This document shows positions 11,279 through 26,225 of a stretch of DNA of 64,000 nucleotides, in pieces. Within the stretch, counting starts at the first letter, position 1. Each line of letters opens with the position of its first letter. Location: positions 2,083,384-2,147,383 of the forward strand of contig JAQJVL010000123.1 in NCBI GenBank assembly GCA_035578905.1. Reading direction: 5' to 3'. This DNA comes from Stictocephala bisonia (Eukaryota; Arthropoda; Insecta; Hemiptera; Membracidae). The notes under the pieces were generated by a model. The model saw nothing but the letters and a program-made list of their open reading frames with translations, searched no databases and was not told the DNA's origin. Position numbers and translations under genes: made by a program.

Positions 11279-12937
11279 TGCTGAGTGGGGGAAGATACGC
11301 CTGATAATTATCGTATGTTTTAGTTACCGAGTTCCATATGACTACAGCAATGAAATATGTTATAAAGGTAACATATATTTTTAATCCAATAACATGTCAA
11401 TTTGTAATTTCCGAATATGCCTAGCCTATTCCAGAAGTTAATATGGAAAGATACAATTTTATATTACACAATAGAAAACTAACACACATTTTCAAGTAAT
11501 AAATAAATTTTAAATTAATTATGAGCTCAACGGTCGAAAGTGTACGGTTTAGTACCTGACTGTACCTTGCAGCCCACTGCCGCTGAAGGGGAACTGTGGT
11601 GGGAGAGGTAATTTTTGTCTCTTCTCTAGAGTTTATGCTTACTAATCACAGCTGTGGATGTGAACAGTGCAGATATACGCACTTTTGCGGGCTGACCGCC
11701 AGGATTGCTAGCGTCGTCAGGGTTGCTAATCTGCGGGTAATTACCCAAAGTGTGGGTATTTTCGGTGAGTGTGGGTAAAGTTGTGGGTATTATCATGTTG
11801 TGGGTAAAAGTGGGTAATTTTCTATTAAATCTTAAAAGACTTGTGGTACATTGACCATATTCGAAACTTAATTAAAAAATTAAAAATAAACATTTTATCG
11901 ATTTAGAATTATCTTTTCTTTTCTTAACAAATACCTTTACATAAAAACCACGATTTTGGTATGTTTTAATAATATTTAGATATTATTGTATATTTTTTGA
12001 TACAAAAGGTTCCAAAACCTGTCAAAAAACAGCTGTTTTACAAATGTGTTGAACAGCTTAAAAATCGTCAAAACTTAAATTTTGTATTTTTGTTAATAAA
12101 TTATTGTGAAATTTCAACAGGATGTTAATAACAAAATTTTCTTCACAGTAAAGTGATCGATTAGAGCCCAGATATTTTTATCATGGTCATTTATTTATGC
12201 AATTTGTATTTGTGATATTGATTAGAATTTATTTTAATATTGCGTTATAGTAAATGTGAGATTGTGAGTAATTTTATAGCTTCATGTGGGTAAATCAGTA
12301 AACCCTGCGTCGTGCTTGTCGCCAATATCTATTGTTGTATATTGTTGCCAATAGTGTCGTGATTGTATATTGTTAGAATGTAGTATTTCTACAGTCGGCT
12401 TAACCTACTAAATGCAACGTATCTTCAAAAATCAAATACACCCTGATAAAAAAATCTGCACATTATATTATATTTGATAAAAATAATAATAATTCGATCT
12501 CAAACTTAATAAATAAAAAAATGACAATATTTAAATTGTGCTTACTTTATAAAATGAGCCTTAGTAAAAACTTTGTTTATAATTGTCTAACACTTAAAAA
12601 AAAATCATCAATAAATGGAAAAAACTCTAAAATCAAATAATCATAGTTATATGTACCTTAAGCATATTAATTATTAAAACAAAAATGTTATAATAAATAA
12701 AACATACTAATATCTATACAAGATAAACAGGTTGAATATGTTTAAAGAAAGGATATTTAACAAAACTACTTGGCTTTATCTTAAATCCAGAACTTAAGTG
12801 TTATTATTTTTCAAATATAATAATGTAACTATTAAAAATAAGTATCAAATAACAACAAACACAAATACAACAGTTACATTTCACCATACAAAATAAATAC
12901 GAGAACATGAAACGTAATCAAACTTAATAAAATTTGT
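11279..12937. other. AT-rich DNA, GTGGGTA-rich patch near 11.7 kb
   Basis: Around 11720-11815 the words GTGGGTAA and GTGGGTATT recur irregularly; elsewhere I see nothing. A 60-codon frame at 11596-11778 is not recognisable. Confidence 0.5.
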
Positions 12938-13127
12938 TACTTTTATATTTTAAACTTATTTTAAACTTATAATGATTTTACTTATTTAAGGATAAATAGT
13001 AAAATCATTTGTGTTTCAAAATGAGTTAAAATTAAAATTTTTCTCTTTTATATTTTAAACCTATGTAAGGATATTGAAATAGTAAAATCATTTTTTGTTT
13101 CAAAATGAGTTAAAATTAAAAGTTTTC
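12938..13127. repeat. approximate 106-bp tandem duplication
   Basis: CTTTTATATTTTAAAC ... AGTAAAATCAT ... CAAAATGAGTTAAAATTAAA appears twice, offset by about 106 bases. The first copy also contains a hairpin, ATGATTTTACT (12972-12982) with AGTAAAATCAT (12998-13008). Confidence 0.75.
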
Positions 13128-16100
13128 TAGTGTTGATAGCAGAAAACTATTTACTTTCAACATTTATTTCAAACAAAATTATTCAATCGTTATTTTACGA
13201 TTCAGAAGGTGGAATTAATATCAATTTTCAAATATCAAGTAGCAAATACAAGTAGACATTGCTTGTCATAGTATAAAGTGTTTGTACTGGAAAGACATTT
13301 ACTGTTTACAGTCTCTGAATGTTTCTCATAGTGCAATCAGAAATCTCAATCAACGGTACTTGTAAGCCTCGTGGCAGTTAATAAAACAGCACAATAGCTC
13401 GCCTCCTGGCTCCGACAAAGGACTAAGGAAGCCTCGAAGGTTTAATGAGAGACGAAACCTGTATAAATCAGCTTTTGTGTATACAGCTCCTTAACACGCT
13501 CAAGCGTTGATGAACTTACATCCGTGGACTTTTCAGAGGTAAATAAAAAAATTACTAAAATAATTTTATGTTAATTATATCTTTAGTTCTGTTCTTAAAA
13601 CTGACAAGAACTATGGTATTTGACGAAAACAGGGATATATAATCCATAATCCAGTTTTATATGAACCTAAAATGAACATTAACCAATATTGTTTAAATCA
13701 CTCCCAATTGTTCAGTCAGCTAAGATAATTATCTATTGGAATTATAAATAAATAATCAGAACAACTATAAGACTGTGTTATGCTTTTGGGAGAGGGGAAA
13801 GTGGAGATGAGAGAACAAAATAATAAGACACACTTATATCACTGACAACAGCCATATAAGTATCCACGCACTGTCTTGTTACTTCTCAGAACCTGACGAT
13901 GACGTCATACACAGTGAAATCGGTTATATTTTGTAAATTATTTATTGTTAAAGTGTTTCACGCCGTGTAAAAGTAAATTTACAAGCGTCAACTGACAAAT
14001 GCTGATAAAGGAATTATGGAAGATTCGTCAGAGTTAGGTTTGTCATTCGTCCGTATTTTGTACGGACAGTTAGTATATTACATTCAATGTCCGTGTCCGT
14101 ACCGTACAAAGAAATAACCAGGTAAATGTCCGTATTTTTCATTCTATTAATATTAAAAGTATAGATTCTAAATATTAAATATTGTAAAAAATACAAACAT
14201 ATATTACTTCGGGTAATTTGCAATCGACACTCGCGAGAGGTTGTGTAATGTCTTACATAATATGCTCTATTATAAAACCACATACTTCCCTCCCATTAAA
14301 AAAAGTGTTCAAATTTTGAAATTAGCCGAAAATGTGAAAATGTTGAAAAGTGTTTGAGTTTGATCTTTCTATATTTAGTCCTTCGGCACCAGTTGAACGA
14401 GTTTTATTCTAATAAAAAATGTATGGACATCCGATCGAATTAGACTGTCAGTGGAGAAATTCAAAGCTGTTATGAGCATCAAAGTTAACAATGACATGTC
14501 ACGGATTACTTTAAAAATTAATATCTTCAGAAACAATTTACTAGTTTCAGCCTTCATAAAATTCATAAAAAAGTTTTGAAAATAATACCCCCTCCCCTCC
14601 CACCAGACCCCCAATTTATCCGGTGTCCGTATTTTACTGTGAAAATGTATTGGTAACCCTAGTCAGAGTAGACTACATGTGAGATAAGGGAGAGAGGTAA
14701 TCAACTTAGTATATTCAAGAAGGGAGGGTAAATGTGTGTGTCATGTTGTATACATAAAGAGGATGGTAAGGGAGCGGTGGAAGGACCCATTACATTCAGT
14801 ATGTTTATAGGAAAGCTTTACATCTCTGAGAGCTAATAAATATCTGTTGTAGGCCAAGTTTCTTAGAAAGTCGTGTGTCTGCCAGCAGGGAACTCACCGG
14901 TAATTTCCTAATTTACGTCACTCCAATGGGTAGTGTGCTCGGAGTAATGCACTATATATGCTAATACTAATCTATGTTAGTGCACAATACCCGCCGCCTT
15001 GTTAGTATATTGGACAGCTTAAACAGAGTCCGAGTCAGTCCACTTCTCGACATAGCATGGACTATACTATACTGTATGTTTAGCCCCTTTCACTTAAAGT
15101 CATTTCAATAATAGTTAAAGAAATATATTCCTATTGCATAATAGTCCCTGTCCAGGCTAAATTATGTTGTTAAAAATCCCAATTTTACTATAGAAATAAA
15201 TATTAGAAGTCATGTTAAATTTGCATAATATAAAGTTAGCCAGAAGGGTTTTTAAGACGATTTCAAATGCAAGCTATAGATTAAAAATGATGTTCATGCA
15301 ATATATGTTAATTTTAGGTTAAATCTTACTGATTGTATGTTGAATTGCGTTAGGTTAGGTAAAGTTGAGTGAGGTTAGAATAGGATATGTTTATGCAGCA
15401 AGTCAAGGTCAAGCTAAGGTCGAGGTTGTAGGCTATAGCTTGCTGATCCTAAACTTGTGTAAGCTTATACAGGGTTTTCATTGTCTGAGAAACAATATAC
15501 ATAGTAAGTTCCCGATTTATATAGATACCCGTTCTATAAACGGTGGTTACTGAGTAAAAAGACCTAAAAGATTTTTTATGAATTTATGCTTTTCGAACCC
15601 CCACTACTTAATATGTATCAAGTAAGTATAGAGATAGTTGGTCAGGGCGCCCAACTATTATGTTTAGTCTGTATATAACTGCCGGTTTGGACTGCGTATG
15701 GGAATTACATTTTATTTCACCGAACTTTTTTTAATTCCTACAACTTAACTCTAGGCGAGCCAATGGCAAAATGGTCTAAAGTGTCAGGCCTTTAAGCATA
15801 AATTAAATGTAGTAAAATTTTGCGAGCTTGACTAGAAGATTTTATCACCATATTCGCTTGTAGTTTGCTGATTCTCCCCTTTACTCTGTCAGAATAATTT
15901 ACTCGCACGGATTAACAGCCAATAGGAAATGAGCATAGTAAGGTCAAAAAAGTGATTAGCCTCTTCCTTTTTAAAGAAAAAAATCCATCCTGCCACATAT
16001 TTTACTGGTAGCTTATTTTAATATGATAGAGATCACTTGCTATGAACGCAGTAACAGAAAATTCCCTAAATCTAGTTGTAGCAATATTTGAATAAATATA

Positions 16101-18671
16101 AAAGTGGTGACCGAGTATAGTGTAATTAAATGGAAAAATTTTACGTAATTTGAGTGTAAATGGTTCGATTAGTTAAGTCACTGAGTTGTCAGAAAAAGCC
16201 TACCAGAACCATAATGGCCATGTCAACCGAGGGGTGAGTTTGTCCTGAGCCACAACTTGTTGTAAAGTTCCAAATAATGGCCAATCCTCAACTGAAGCTC
16301 TTCAGATGTTCCCAGAAATGTTGAAGTCAATGACAATCTTGGAGGAGCCACCATTCAATACGAGAATTTCTCTTAGGTCAAAGTTGTTGATCAACAACCA
16401 TCTGAACAATGTCTCTTTAAAGAAATTGATTATAACTTTACTAACTTGTCGGATTTAACACAGGTCGTTTGGATAAACACAGGCCACTGGCATACTAAAC
16501 TATTCCATGTATGTCGAAGTGACACAAACAATATTGACAGTGATAAGTAAAATGTTGTCACTAAAAGACAAACATGTCCAGTGCAATAATTGAAGCTGTT
16601 GTGAAATCTGATAAAATGTCAATCAATTTCATGAATAAAGAACCATTCTCGTCACAGACGCTTCTGTGTTGCCAATACAAATTAATAATAGTCCATACTG
16701 TAATAAAAATAAAAATAAATGTCGCATCCCACTACCTCTTAAATATATACGGATAGGGATGTTCACAACATTGAATTATTTAACCTTATCACTTCACAAT
16801 ATTTTATTGCTTTATTTATTTAATTTTAGGAAAATATTGAGTAATGTATGATAATTTAGCGTAAATAAATAACAACCGTGAAAGTTAATGGAGTTTTGTA
16901 AAATAGGCTCCTTTTTTAATTTTAGATAAATTTATACTCCTTTTTATTCAAAATATAGTCGATTATTAATACTTACATCCATTTTAATATATAATGTTAA
17001 TATATCTATACTTCTTCCAATATAGTTAAATGTTTATTTATATCCAGCACTTTGTTTCAGCTGTATGCCAACTACTAGGGCCTGAGGATTACAGAGATTG
17101 TATGATAGATGTTTTATTATGTATTATAGTCTTAAACCATCTGGGCGTCCTCCCGTTGACTGAGGACACAGGGGCTCGATGTCATCCAGGGGCAAGTCTT
17201 TGTATGACACTTATGGTGTGGCTAAGAATCAGATCAATACTTCGCTAAAAGGTATTCCAAGATAAATAAACTAAGGTCCCCTAGTTATCTTGCAACTGAC
17301 AATTATTAAAAGAACTTTTTACCTTTTACACGCGTTCTTCGTACATTCATCTCACTTATTCGCAACTCAGATTCACCAATTTAATGAGGACAAATAATAA
17401 TTACAGTAGCCTAAGAAAAAATACCCTTATTCCAGGGGTGTTTAAAAAAATATAAAGTGAATTATTATTCTCACATTAAATAATTGTTATTGGAGAAATT
17501 ACATTGAAGTAATCATATTTAAAAACTTTATAAAAGTAAGAAATATGCTTTGATGACAGCAAAATGTTTTACTAACAAAGAACATGCATTATAAAATTAA
17601 TGTGCTGGGTGTCCCCCCTTGTATTGTGTAGGAACTCAGTCGACATCCACAGCCGGTCTGGTGTTTACACCTGCATTTACGCTGTTACACGTATTTCTGT
17701 GCTACAAGACTGTCATAACTAGATGGTGCTCAGTGCTAACTCATAGTTTCGCCGACCAAAGACCAAGAGTACTTCAACTGTAACCATCAACAGTTTATAA
17801 CACCTCTAATGACTATAGTAAAGTTAACATGTCGGACCACATTTGGTTACTAACAATGGATCACTCAAACTAATGGTGAGGTAACCGGGTTAGTTTTTAA
17901 TCCTCTAAAGTGACTTGTTTGTTTGTCTCGAAGTAATTAAGTGTGACGGGACCTTTTTATGGCAGTTTTATGACTCCGCTGTGCACCATCAATCTATTAA
18001 CAATTCCCTTTTGGTTTCCTTCATACAACATATTATACGATTGGTAGATATAGTGAATACTAAATAACGGTTTCCGGTAGTTATTAATTGAGGCGATTAT
18101 TATAAAAAAAGCATTTCAAAACTTGTTTTGTGTATTTCCTTTAAAATTAATTAGTCAGCATTAATACTATTAGAATACGGTTTAACACCTGGTTTTGTTT
18201 CACACATATTTATGTTTAGATCAAAATTGTAACTCCAACCACCCAAATTTATATGTATTACGTACTACACATTTAACTATGAACACATTTCTTAAGTCAT
18301 TGTAATATTAAAAGTTGTTATAAATGTTACCTTTTATGAAATTACAATCCATTTATTTTTTATCCTTTAATGCCAATATTATTGCTAACTTGCTATACAA
18401 ATGTTGTCACAGCACAATGCATCAAAATCCTTCATCAAATCGTGCTTCAATAGGGATTTTCACATGTGGCACTCTGTATAAAAAAAAACATTATATTTTT
18501 GTTTCTTATTCAAAACTTAAAAAACTTACGATTCAAAAATGTATTAGTTTGTTTCATACAAACCTCTTAATGTAATATATTAGTGTACATATGGCACACT
18601 ATCATTTAATACAATCACGTGGTGTGATGTAAGTTGTACACGTTTGGAAGAAAAGGAAAGTAGAAACCGCA
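13128..18671. other. 5.5 kb without supported genes
   Basis: No coding region, transposon end or array was recognised. A lone TGACGTCA sits at 13900. Stretches with more balanced composition (about 16200-16420 and 17640-17830) may be decayed exons or transposons but show no motif. Confidence 0.5.
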
Positions 18672-18877
18672 GAAAAGTCGTAAGCTTTACGTCATCACAT
18701 AAATAAATAAGAGCTGTGAATGTTGGAGCCGTACTGTGGAGAATTGGTATGCAGACCCATTCTTTAAAGTTTCCAAGTAAATAGTGGCCTCACAAAGTAC
18801 GCAGTACATTTTGAAAGTCACTTCGAAGGCCGAAAGCTGTACGCCATAACGTAAATAAATAATAGCTGCGAGGGTTG
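18672..18877. repeat. diverged direct duplication
   Basis: AAGCTTTACGTCATCACATA followed by AATAAATAAGAGCTG is echoed about 160 bases later as AAGCTGTACGCCATAACGTA followed by AATAAATAATAGCTG, each leading into a GTTGG word. Confidence 0.6.
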
Positions 18878-19748
18878 GTTTCACTTCACTGGAGACACGT
18901 TAATTCCATATTTGAAAGAGTGAATCAAAAGATTTAGCTAAGGTTACTAAAAAAGCTTGCTGATTATTAAAATTACCTTTCTGCGACTACTGGAGACAGA
19001 CTGAAAAGACATTTTTTAATTCATGTAATGTTTTAAGCAATTTTTTGATGTCTTGAGGCAATACTAAATAATCAGACCTTTATTTTGACAGAATTGCTTA
19101 TTTTGCTTATTTTTCAAATTGTCTCCTACAGCTAAATAATAATGTAAACATACTAGCATGCAAAATCATATTTTATTCCCTGAGGGCAATGGCCCCTCGA
19201 CATTTCTCGAGCTAGGAAGAAAATAAGATAGCTTGATTAGATTAATTTGAAAGCGTAAGGGACAAGGGTAGAGAAAAAACATCAGAAATTTAAAAAATTA
19301 TCCGGGCTCCACCCCAATGGCTCTAAAAGTTTGAAGGATTTTCTATCCCTACAGAAATTGTACTGATACAAATAACAGCTGTTTATGTTTATGATGGTCT
19401 AAATACTGAACATTGTCAGTGTGGTTTAAAACCATCTGATTTTTAAATCCGTGGTGTGTTTAAAATATCTTTGTATTAAATACAAATACATAGATATTGT
19501 ATTTGTGTTATCTTTGATTATACACATTCAATAAATATTCCACGGTTATACCGTGATATATTCCATTCAATAGGAATATTTTTATGCCTGTAATTTGGTT
19601 AGTTAGTGAGGCATGCAACCACAGCTGGTTTAAACTGCATTAATTTAATATGGAACTACTCTAGCGCTCCACAATGGACTACAAAAAACAACTGATATTT
19701 TGAGACAGAACATTTAACGTTGGATGGGAAATATATTTGTGAATGAAA
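18878..19748. other. AT-rich DNA, nothing recognised
   Basis: No open frame of note and no repeat structure seen. Confidence 0.5.
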
Positions 19749-21132
<1,384 letters not shown>

Positions 21133-21380
21133 TAGGCTATATAGTAAAAAGTCATACCTAACATATGCTCTTTTACTTTTAACTTGGGACATTTCGAGGC
21201 AACACAAACTTTGTATCACAAAATGTATTACAACATTAATTTTGTAATACATTCTTTAAATTGCGTTATTATATGTGGCTGCACTGGGTCGGGCCAGACG
21301 CTGTTGAGGGGCTGACAGCGTGTCCTTATGTTTGCATTGTTCTTCTCTCTCTAATATTTCTTCAAACTTTTTATTACTAG
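21133..21380. other. short gap between Helitron and LINE
   Basis: No recognisable feature; part may belong to the 5' side of the truncated LINE that follows. Confidence 0.4.
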
Positions 21381-23215
21381 ACACGAAAATATTGGTCCTA
21401 CTCCGCGACAGCCTCTCCCGCCTCGAGTGCAGAGTCCAGCAGCCTCAATGGCGTTGGCCCCAGTCTCTCAACTGGAGATTGACCGAGTGATCAGAGACCT
21501 TCAGTCAAAAAAATCTAACGATTCAAATCATTTGTCCACGTGGCTCCTCAAAAACTGTTCTCAACACCTGTTGGGACTATTGGAACACCTGATCAATCAC
21601 TCTTTCACATCGGGAACCTTTCCGTCCTCACTCAAAAAGGCCAAGGTATCCTCAATTTTAAAAAGGGCGACCCCCTCTCTCGCCAAAATTACCGCCCAAT
21701 TTCAATGCTTCCAATCTTCAGCAAAATCTTTGAAAAAGTCTTTCTCACAAGATGTGTGGATTTTCTCGATAGGCACAATCTGCTATCAAACAACCAGTTC
21801 GGATTTCGAAGTGGTAAATCGACTACAGACGCAGTAACGCGTCTAGTAGAAATGATAGTAGATGGAATTGAAGGTCGAAGAGAGACACTCAGTGTTTTCC
21901 TTGACTTGTCAAAAGCCTTTGACTGTGTTGATCATTGTCTGCTTCTTTACAAACTTGAACACTACGGGATACGAGGAGTGCCTCTCAAATGGCTTGAATC
22001 GTATCTCAGTAATAGAACACAATTCGTTGGAATTTCTGAAACCCGGTCGGGAGAGGAGTGGCTAAATTATGGGGTCCCACAAGGCTCTATACTTAGTCCG
22101 CTGCTCTTCTTGACCTACGTCAACGATGTTGCCTCATCCGCACAACAAGGACAAATTGTCCAATATGCAGATGACACGACACTCTGCATGAACGGAAAAA
22201 CAATCCAAGAGCTCGAAAAGGTGACCTTTTTGGAGCTCAACAGGGCAATCCAACATTTCAATAATCTCAACCTCAAAACCAACCCAACAAAATCAAACTT
22301 CATCAAATTTGGTTTGCGTCAAAAAGACTCAGAGATACCTACAGTCATGCTGGATGAAACTGAGATCGAAGAGGTCTACTCAGCCAAATTCCTAGGAATA
22401 TACCTAGATCAAGAATTGACTTGGGATTGCCAAGTAGACCACGTTTGCTCAAAACTGTCCTCAGGAATTTATGTTTTGAGAAAACTGTCAGAGTATTGCC
22501 CAACTCAGGTACTGATGACGGCGTACTACGGAGTAATTTACCCACATCTCTCATACGGACTGGTGGTGTGGGGAGGTTGCTCCAACGCGAACCTCTCAAG
22601 AATTTTTGTTCTTCAAAAAAGAGCGGTTCGAATAATCGCAAAACTTAGGCAGAGAGAGTCGTGCAGAGCAGCATTCAAAAACCAGAACTTGTTGACATTA
22701 CCCTGCCTCTACATTCTTGAAACATGTCTCTTTTTTAAATCAAAATGCGAGTCCATAAGAGGTTGCGACATACACTCTTATGAGACTAGAGGCAGGGGTA
22801 ACTACCGAACTGGGAAACACAGGACGGTAGCTTACGAACGATTGCCCGCACAGGCAGGTGTTCAATTTGTCAACAAGCTGCCAAATTCAATCAAATGTGC
22901 TCCTACGCTGAAGGCGTTCAAATCTCGTCTGAAGCAAGTGTTGATTGCAGAGGCATTCTACAGTTCGGACGAGTTTTTGGCACATAACTGGGAGATCTAG
23001 TAAAATTGCAAGAGTAGGCTGGCTGAGTGGGAACAATTTTTTTCTTTTTTTGAAAGAATGGGTGTGTGAATGCATGCTTATTGTATGTATGAATGTGGAT
23101 CTGGATGTAAGCGTGGATGAATAATTTTAGCTTAGTTTAAATATTTCATAGTAATGACGATTGCGATGCATTATACAAATGTAAAAATATGCAATAAAAC
23201 ATTTATTTATTTATT
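21381..23215 (+). mobile_element. 5'-truncated CR1/Jockey-like LINE
   Basis: The reverse transcriptase part and 3' UTR are kept; endonuclease and ORF1 are missing, as expected for incomplete target-primed reverse transcription. The 3' end is AATAAAACATTTATTTATTT, a short-repeat tail of the kind used by these LINEs. The left limit is where similarity to LINE protein begins and is approximate. Confidence 0.8.
21427..23000 (+). pseudogene. LINE reverse transcriptase (ORF2 C-terminal part), one frameshift
   Basis: This encodes the reverse transcriptase that copies LINE RNA at a nicked target. The first frame (from 21427) gives LEIDRVIRDLQSKKSNDSN and the ...FPSSLKKAKVSSI lead-in. A single-base shift near 21658 moves to the frame reading FKKGDPLSRQNYRPISMLP. 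After that the frame is open to 23000. Visible motifs are A (VFLDLSKAFDCVDH), B (YGVPQGSILSPLLFL) and C (QYADDTTL), then a thumb region with FLGIYLDQELTWDCQVDHV and the terminal VNKLPNSIK and YSSDEFLAH. Upstream coding (endonuclease) is absent, so the copy is dead despite intact catalytic aspartates. It is related to, but clearly different from, the LINEs at 54-57 kb and 59.6-60.4 kb. Confidence 0.9.
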
Positions 23216-23489
23216 CTAGTGACACCCAACATTTGAAAGCCAAAATTCTAAAAGTTTTTTTGGTCTCTGTTTTGTTTAGTAATCTCAGAATTATTGTATA
23301 TATTTGCACATTCATCTGGAAAGTTCGATTTTTACTTTTTTATGTTCAGTTATTTTAAATTGTACCTTGAACTATACTTGAAGTAAATTAATTTTAAGTT
23401 CTTGGTGGCTGAAGAGTAATATAATTTTCTAATATAAATATTTATTTCATAATAATTTGTTTAGTATTTTTCAATTCAGTTGTTTTTTG

Positions 23490-23600
23490 AATGAATGCCG
23501 AAGTGTCACGATCCCAGCGAATGGGCTTACCAACCAGTTGCACGAGCGTTGTAAGTGTTGAGTTGGTATGTAAAACGTACAAGGGTGTCACCCAGTTGTA
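23490..23600 (+). mobile_element. Helitron 3'-end fragment
   Basis: AATGCCGAAGTGTCACGA ... GGTATGTAAAACGTACAAGG followed by GTGTCACC parallels the 3' ends at 37.85-37.92 kb (ATGCCGAGGTGTCGCGAG ... GGCATGCGAAGCGTACAGGG). It directly abuts the next Helitron, which probably inserted in or beside it. Confidence 0.5.
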
Positions 23601-23606
23601 GTTAAA

Positions 23607-24166
23607 TCTATATTTATAAAAGGCAAATCCCTGACTGACTGATTCACTCATCACTAATTCTCCAACTTCCCATTTAGGTAGAGAGCTTAAATTTTGTACA
23701 CTGTTTCTTTAGGTCTACTAAACAGGACAACTTAAGTATTTTAATCTTGATGAAGTACTCCTAAGGGGTAGAAACCGCCCCTAAAAGATTGTTCCATAAG
23801 GATAACATTGGGTTGATTTTAGTAAATTAATAACATCTATTTTGTAAATATAAATAAATATGTTTATTCTGAATGTTTAACACTATACTATTGGTTCATT
23901 TTTAATATTATACTATGAGTTTAATCTTCAGCTGTTAAATAAAAATAAATGAAATGACCACGTTTGAAATAAACTAAATTGTGTATTTATACTAATAGGT
24001 AGCAACGCAAGTAGTGTGAGTGAGATACTGTAAATAAATTTAAACGTAAAAACGTTATACAGGAAATCTAATTATTTGTAGTCAATTGTCATATGCTGAG
24101 GCCGAGATGTATCGAGCACAGCGAGCGTCGGGGTTGGCACGCGAAGCGTGCATGTTTGTCCCCTAG
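23607..24166 (+). mobile_element. non-autonomous Helitron, 560 bp
   Basis: The 5' end is A|TCTATATTTATAAAAGG. The 3' end has a perfect stem-loop GCACGC-GAA-GCGTGC (24137-24151), then CCCCTAG|T. Host A and T flank the ends as expected for A|T insertion without target duplication. The 5' part reads GCAAATCCCTGACTGACTGA and CACTAATTCTCCAACTTCC, repeated inverted at 58.34-58.90 kb. There is no coding sequence. Confidence 0.8.
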
Positions 24167-24357
24167 TACTTAAATAAAATAGTCTTAGCTCACACATGTT
24201 TATTCAACCAAATCTGCTTAGATTGTAAAGTACTAAAAACAATTCTTTAAACAGCTGTTGTAATGTAAATATTTTACATTGGTAAAGATTTTGTTAAGTC
24301 TAATAATAAGTAATTAAAAATTAACAGTTTTTAAAATCTATCATTAATTTAACAACG

Positions 24358-24999
24358 ATGAACAACGATTCATACACTGTTTCTCAAAAAATGGTCTCTC
24401 AGAATAACAGGGGAAGTATTAACTTGGAGGAGAAAATCAATGAGATGTGGGGGATAATCGATGACCTGAAGCACAAAGTGGCGGAGGAGCGGGAGTTACT
24501 CAGGAGAGAAAAGTACGAAAATGAAGCTCTGATGAAAGAAAGTGCTCAAATACGGCAGACCTCAAGCATGCTTCACTTATCAAGTTGCCCCGCTCGCGCT
24601 CTGGAGTCTTGCCCCGTTCATCCGTACAAGTCTCACCATACATTGCCATCTAAAAATAACTTGGATCTGAGTCCAGAATATTCTGAGAGAATCAGTCTAG
24701 ATGAAGACCTGTTTCATGGAGATCATAATAAATACCACTTCCGAGAGTTATTACAAACGCTACGGAACCAAGAACAAATGGAACTAGGAGTTGAAGAAGA
24801 TCTTTTTCCAGAGGTCGCAGTAAGACAATCTCCATCAGTCACAAGAGATAACAAAGATACATTTACTCAAATGAAGGATAACCTCTTGAGGGACAGGCCA
24901 CAGACACAAACTTCTGGAACTCCGGATGTGGAAGTAAGAGAAAGGAATAGAGAAGGCACCCAACATTCTTTAGAACCTAACATTTCCAATCAATGTTAA
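24358..24999 (+). CDS. hypothetical 213-residue coiled-coil protein or last exon
   Basis: I do not recognise this protein. The frame opens with ATG at 24358, preceded by ACAACG, and runs 213 codons to TAA. Residues about 22-68 are rich in E, K and L with heptad-like spacing (INEMWGIIDDLKHKVAEE, ELLRREKYENEALMKE), suggesting a short coiled coil. The rest is polar, acidic and probably disordered, with a Cys/His/Pro patch (CPARALESCPVHPYKSHH) near residues 77-94. A polyadenylation signal lies 123 bases downstream. The frame stays open upstream to a possible acceptor (TTAACAG|TTTTTA near 24330), so it could be a terminal exon. No transposon domain is visible. Balanced codon use and length in AT-rich DNA argue against chance, but expression is unproven. 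Confidence 0.5.
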   Translation: MNNDSYTVSQKMVSQNNRGSINLEEKINEMWGIIDDLKHKVAEERELLRREKYENEALMKESAQIRQTSSMLHLSSCPARALESCPVHPYKSHHTLPSKNNLDLSPEYSERISLDEDLFHGDHNKYHFRELLQTLRNQEQMELGVEEDLFPEVAVRQSPSVTRDNKDTFTQMKDNLLRDRPQTQTSGTPDVEVRERNREGTQHSLEPNISNQC

Positions 25000-25121
25000 A
25001 TATATCTTGGTATGAGATAATATTTAACACACGTTGAGTGTTAGTGAGCTATTTTGTTTATACTGTTGTAGGTTCTGAGCATGGCTTTATGTGTATATAA
25101 ATTATACATTTTTAAATTATA

Positions 25122-25127
25122 AATAAA
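25122..25127 (+). promoter_or_regulatory. AATAAA polyadenylation signal
   Basis: AATAAA lies within TATAAATAAAATAATTG, 123 bases after the stop of the 24358-24999 frame. The motif is common by chance in this base composition. Confidence 0.4.
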
Positions 25128-25139
25128 ATAATTGTCAAT

Positions 25140-26225
25140 CAAAGTTATCATCTTTTGGTTTATTTAGATAGTAGTTTGCGAACTAAAAATCCCAAAACTT
25201 CTATGACACAACCCTTAAAACAATTTAAATTGGTAAACTATCTCAAAATCTCTGTAGTAAGTGATATTATATGTTATTTAACCTGTAACTGAGAAACGTG
25301 CGTCTGTACAGTTGAATATAAATGTAAAATGTCCTTGAAATTCAGGTTCAAATGTACATTTATGTTTTTTTTTTACAAATGAGTACAAGCTAAAACCGTA
25401 AATGTTTTTATCTACTGTAAGGTTAGAATGACTGTGAATTGAGACAACTCAATTAACATACCTCATGTTCCACAACACCTTAAAATGTAGAAATCACCTC
25501 AAACCTCTACAGAAACTACTATTAAGAAAAAACCTCAAAAAACCTGCCCATAGAAAATTTCAGGGTTCGCATTCCTTTTTATTCATCAAACATGAACGAT
25601 ATTGATATACACATTTAAAAATATATATTTTTATAAATTGTCTATTTATGTATTAAACAGTTCTACATTTTTATAATGATTTACGAATAATTAGTATAAA
25701 TAAGTAAAAGTATAAAGTACGTAAAAGTACGTATTACATTGAACTATATACTTAGCACCTACAACTTTCTTATAGTATGTTTTACAGTTAGGTTTGCTTG
25801 GAAAATGTTTCTAATTTTAAATCAAAATATCAAAAAATGTTTGAAACATTAGCATTCTACTTTTAAAAGGTTTTAATCATTTGGTTACGGTACTGGAAAA
25901 GTAATATTTATTTCGGTATTGAAACACGATTATATATAAATATTTTCTGTAAATATTAAATGGATTATGAAGATAATTGTTCACATTGTTATCCTGAAAA
26001 TTTGGATGTGAAATAATATTAAAATAATGTACCCAAATTAAAAAAATTGCAGGATTTTAAAATCTCCCTTGGGATTAATATGATTAATTAATATAATATA
26101 TGTATTCTGTATACAAAACCTGTAACTGTAATATTACCATGATTGATGTGTAATATTTACATTAAATGCACGTTCAGTCAAAGTTACGAACTTTTGTTAA
26201 TTAATTTTTAATGAGTTGAAATCTG
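25140..26225. other. AT-rich DNA, nothing recognised
   Basis: No open frame, array or transposon end seen. Confidence 0.5.

Noticed and set aside
15340..15380. Interstitial insect telomere repeat (TTAGG)n
   Set aside because: Only about two units (GTTAGGTTAGGT) are present, which is expected by chance.
21427..23075. Additional short open frames on both strands over the LINE
   Set aside because: They are shadows of the reverse transcriptase frame.
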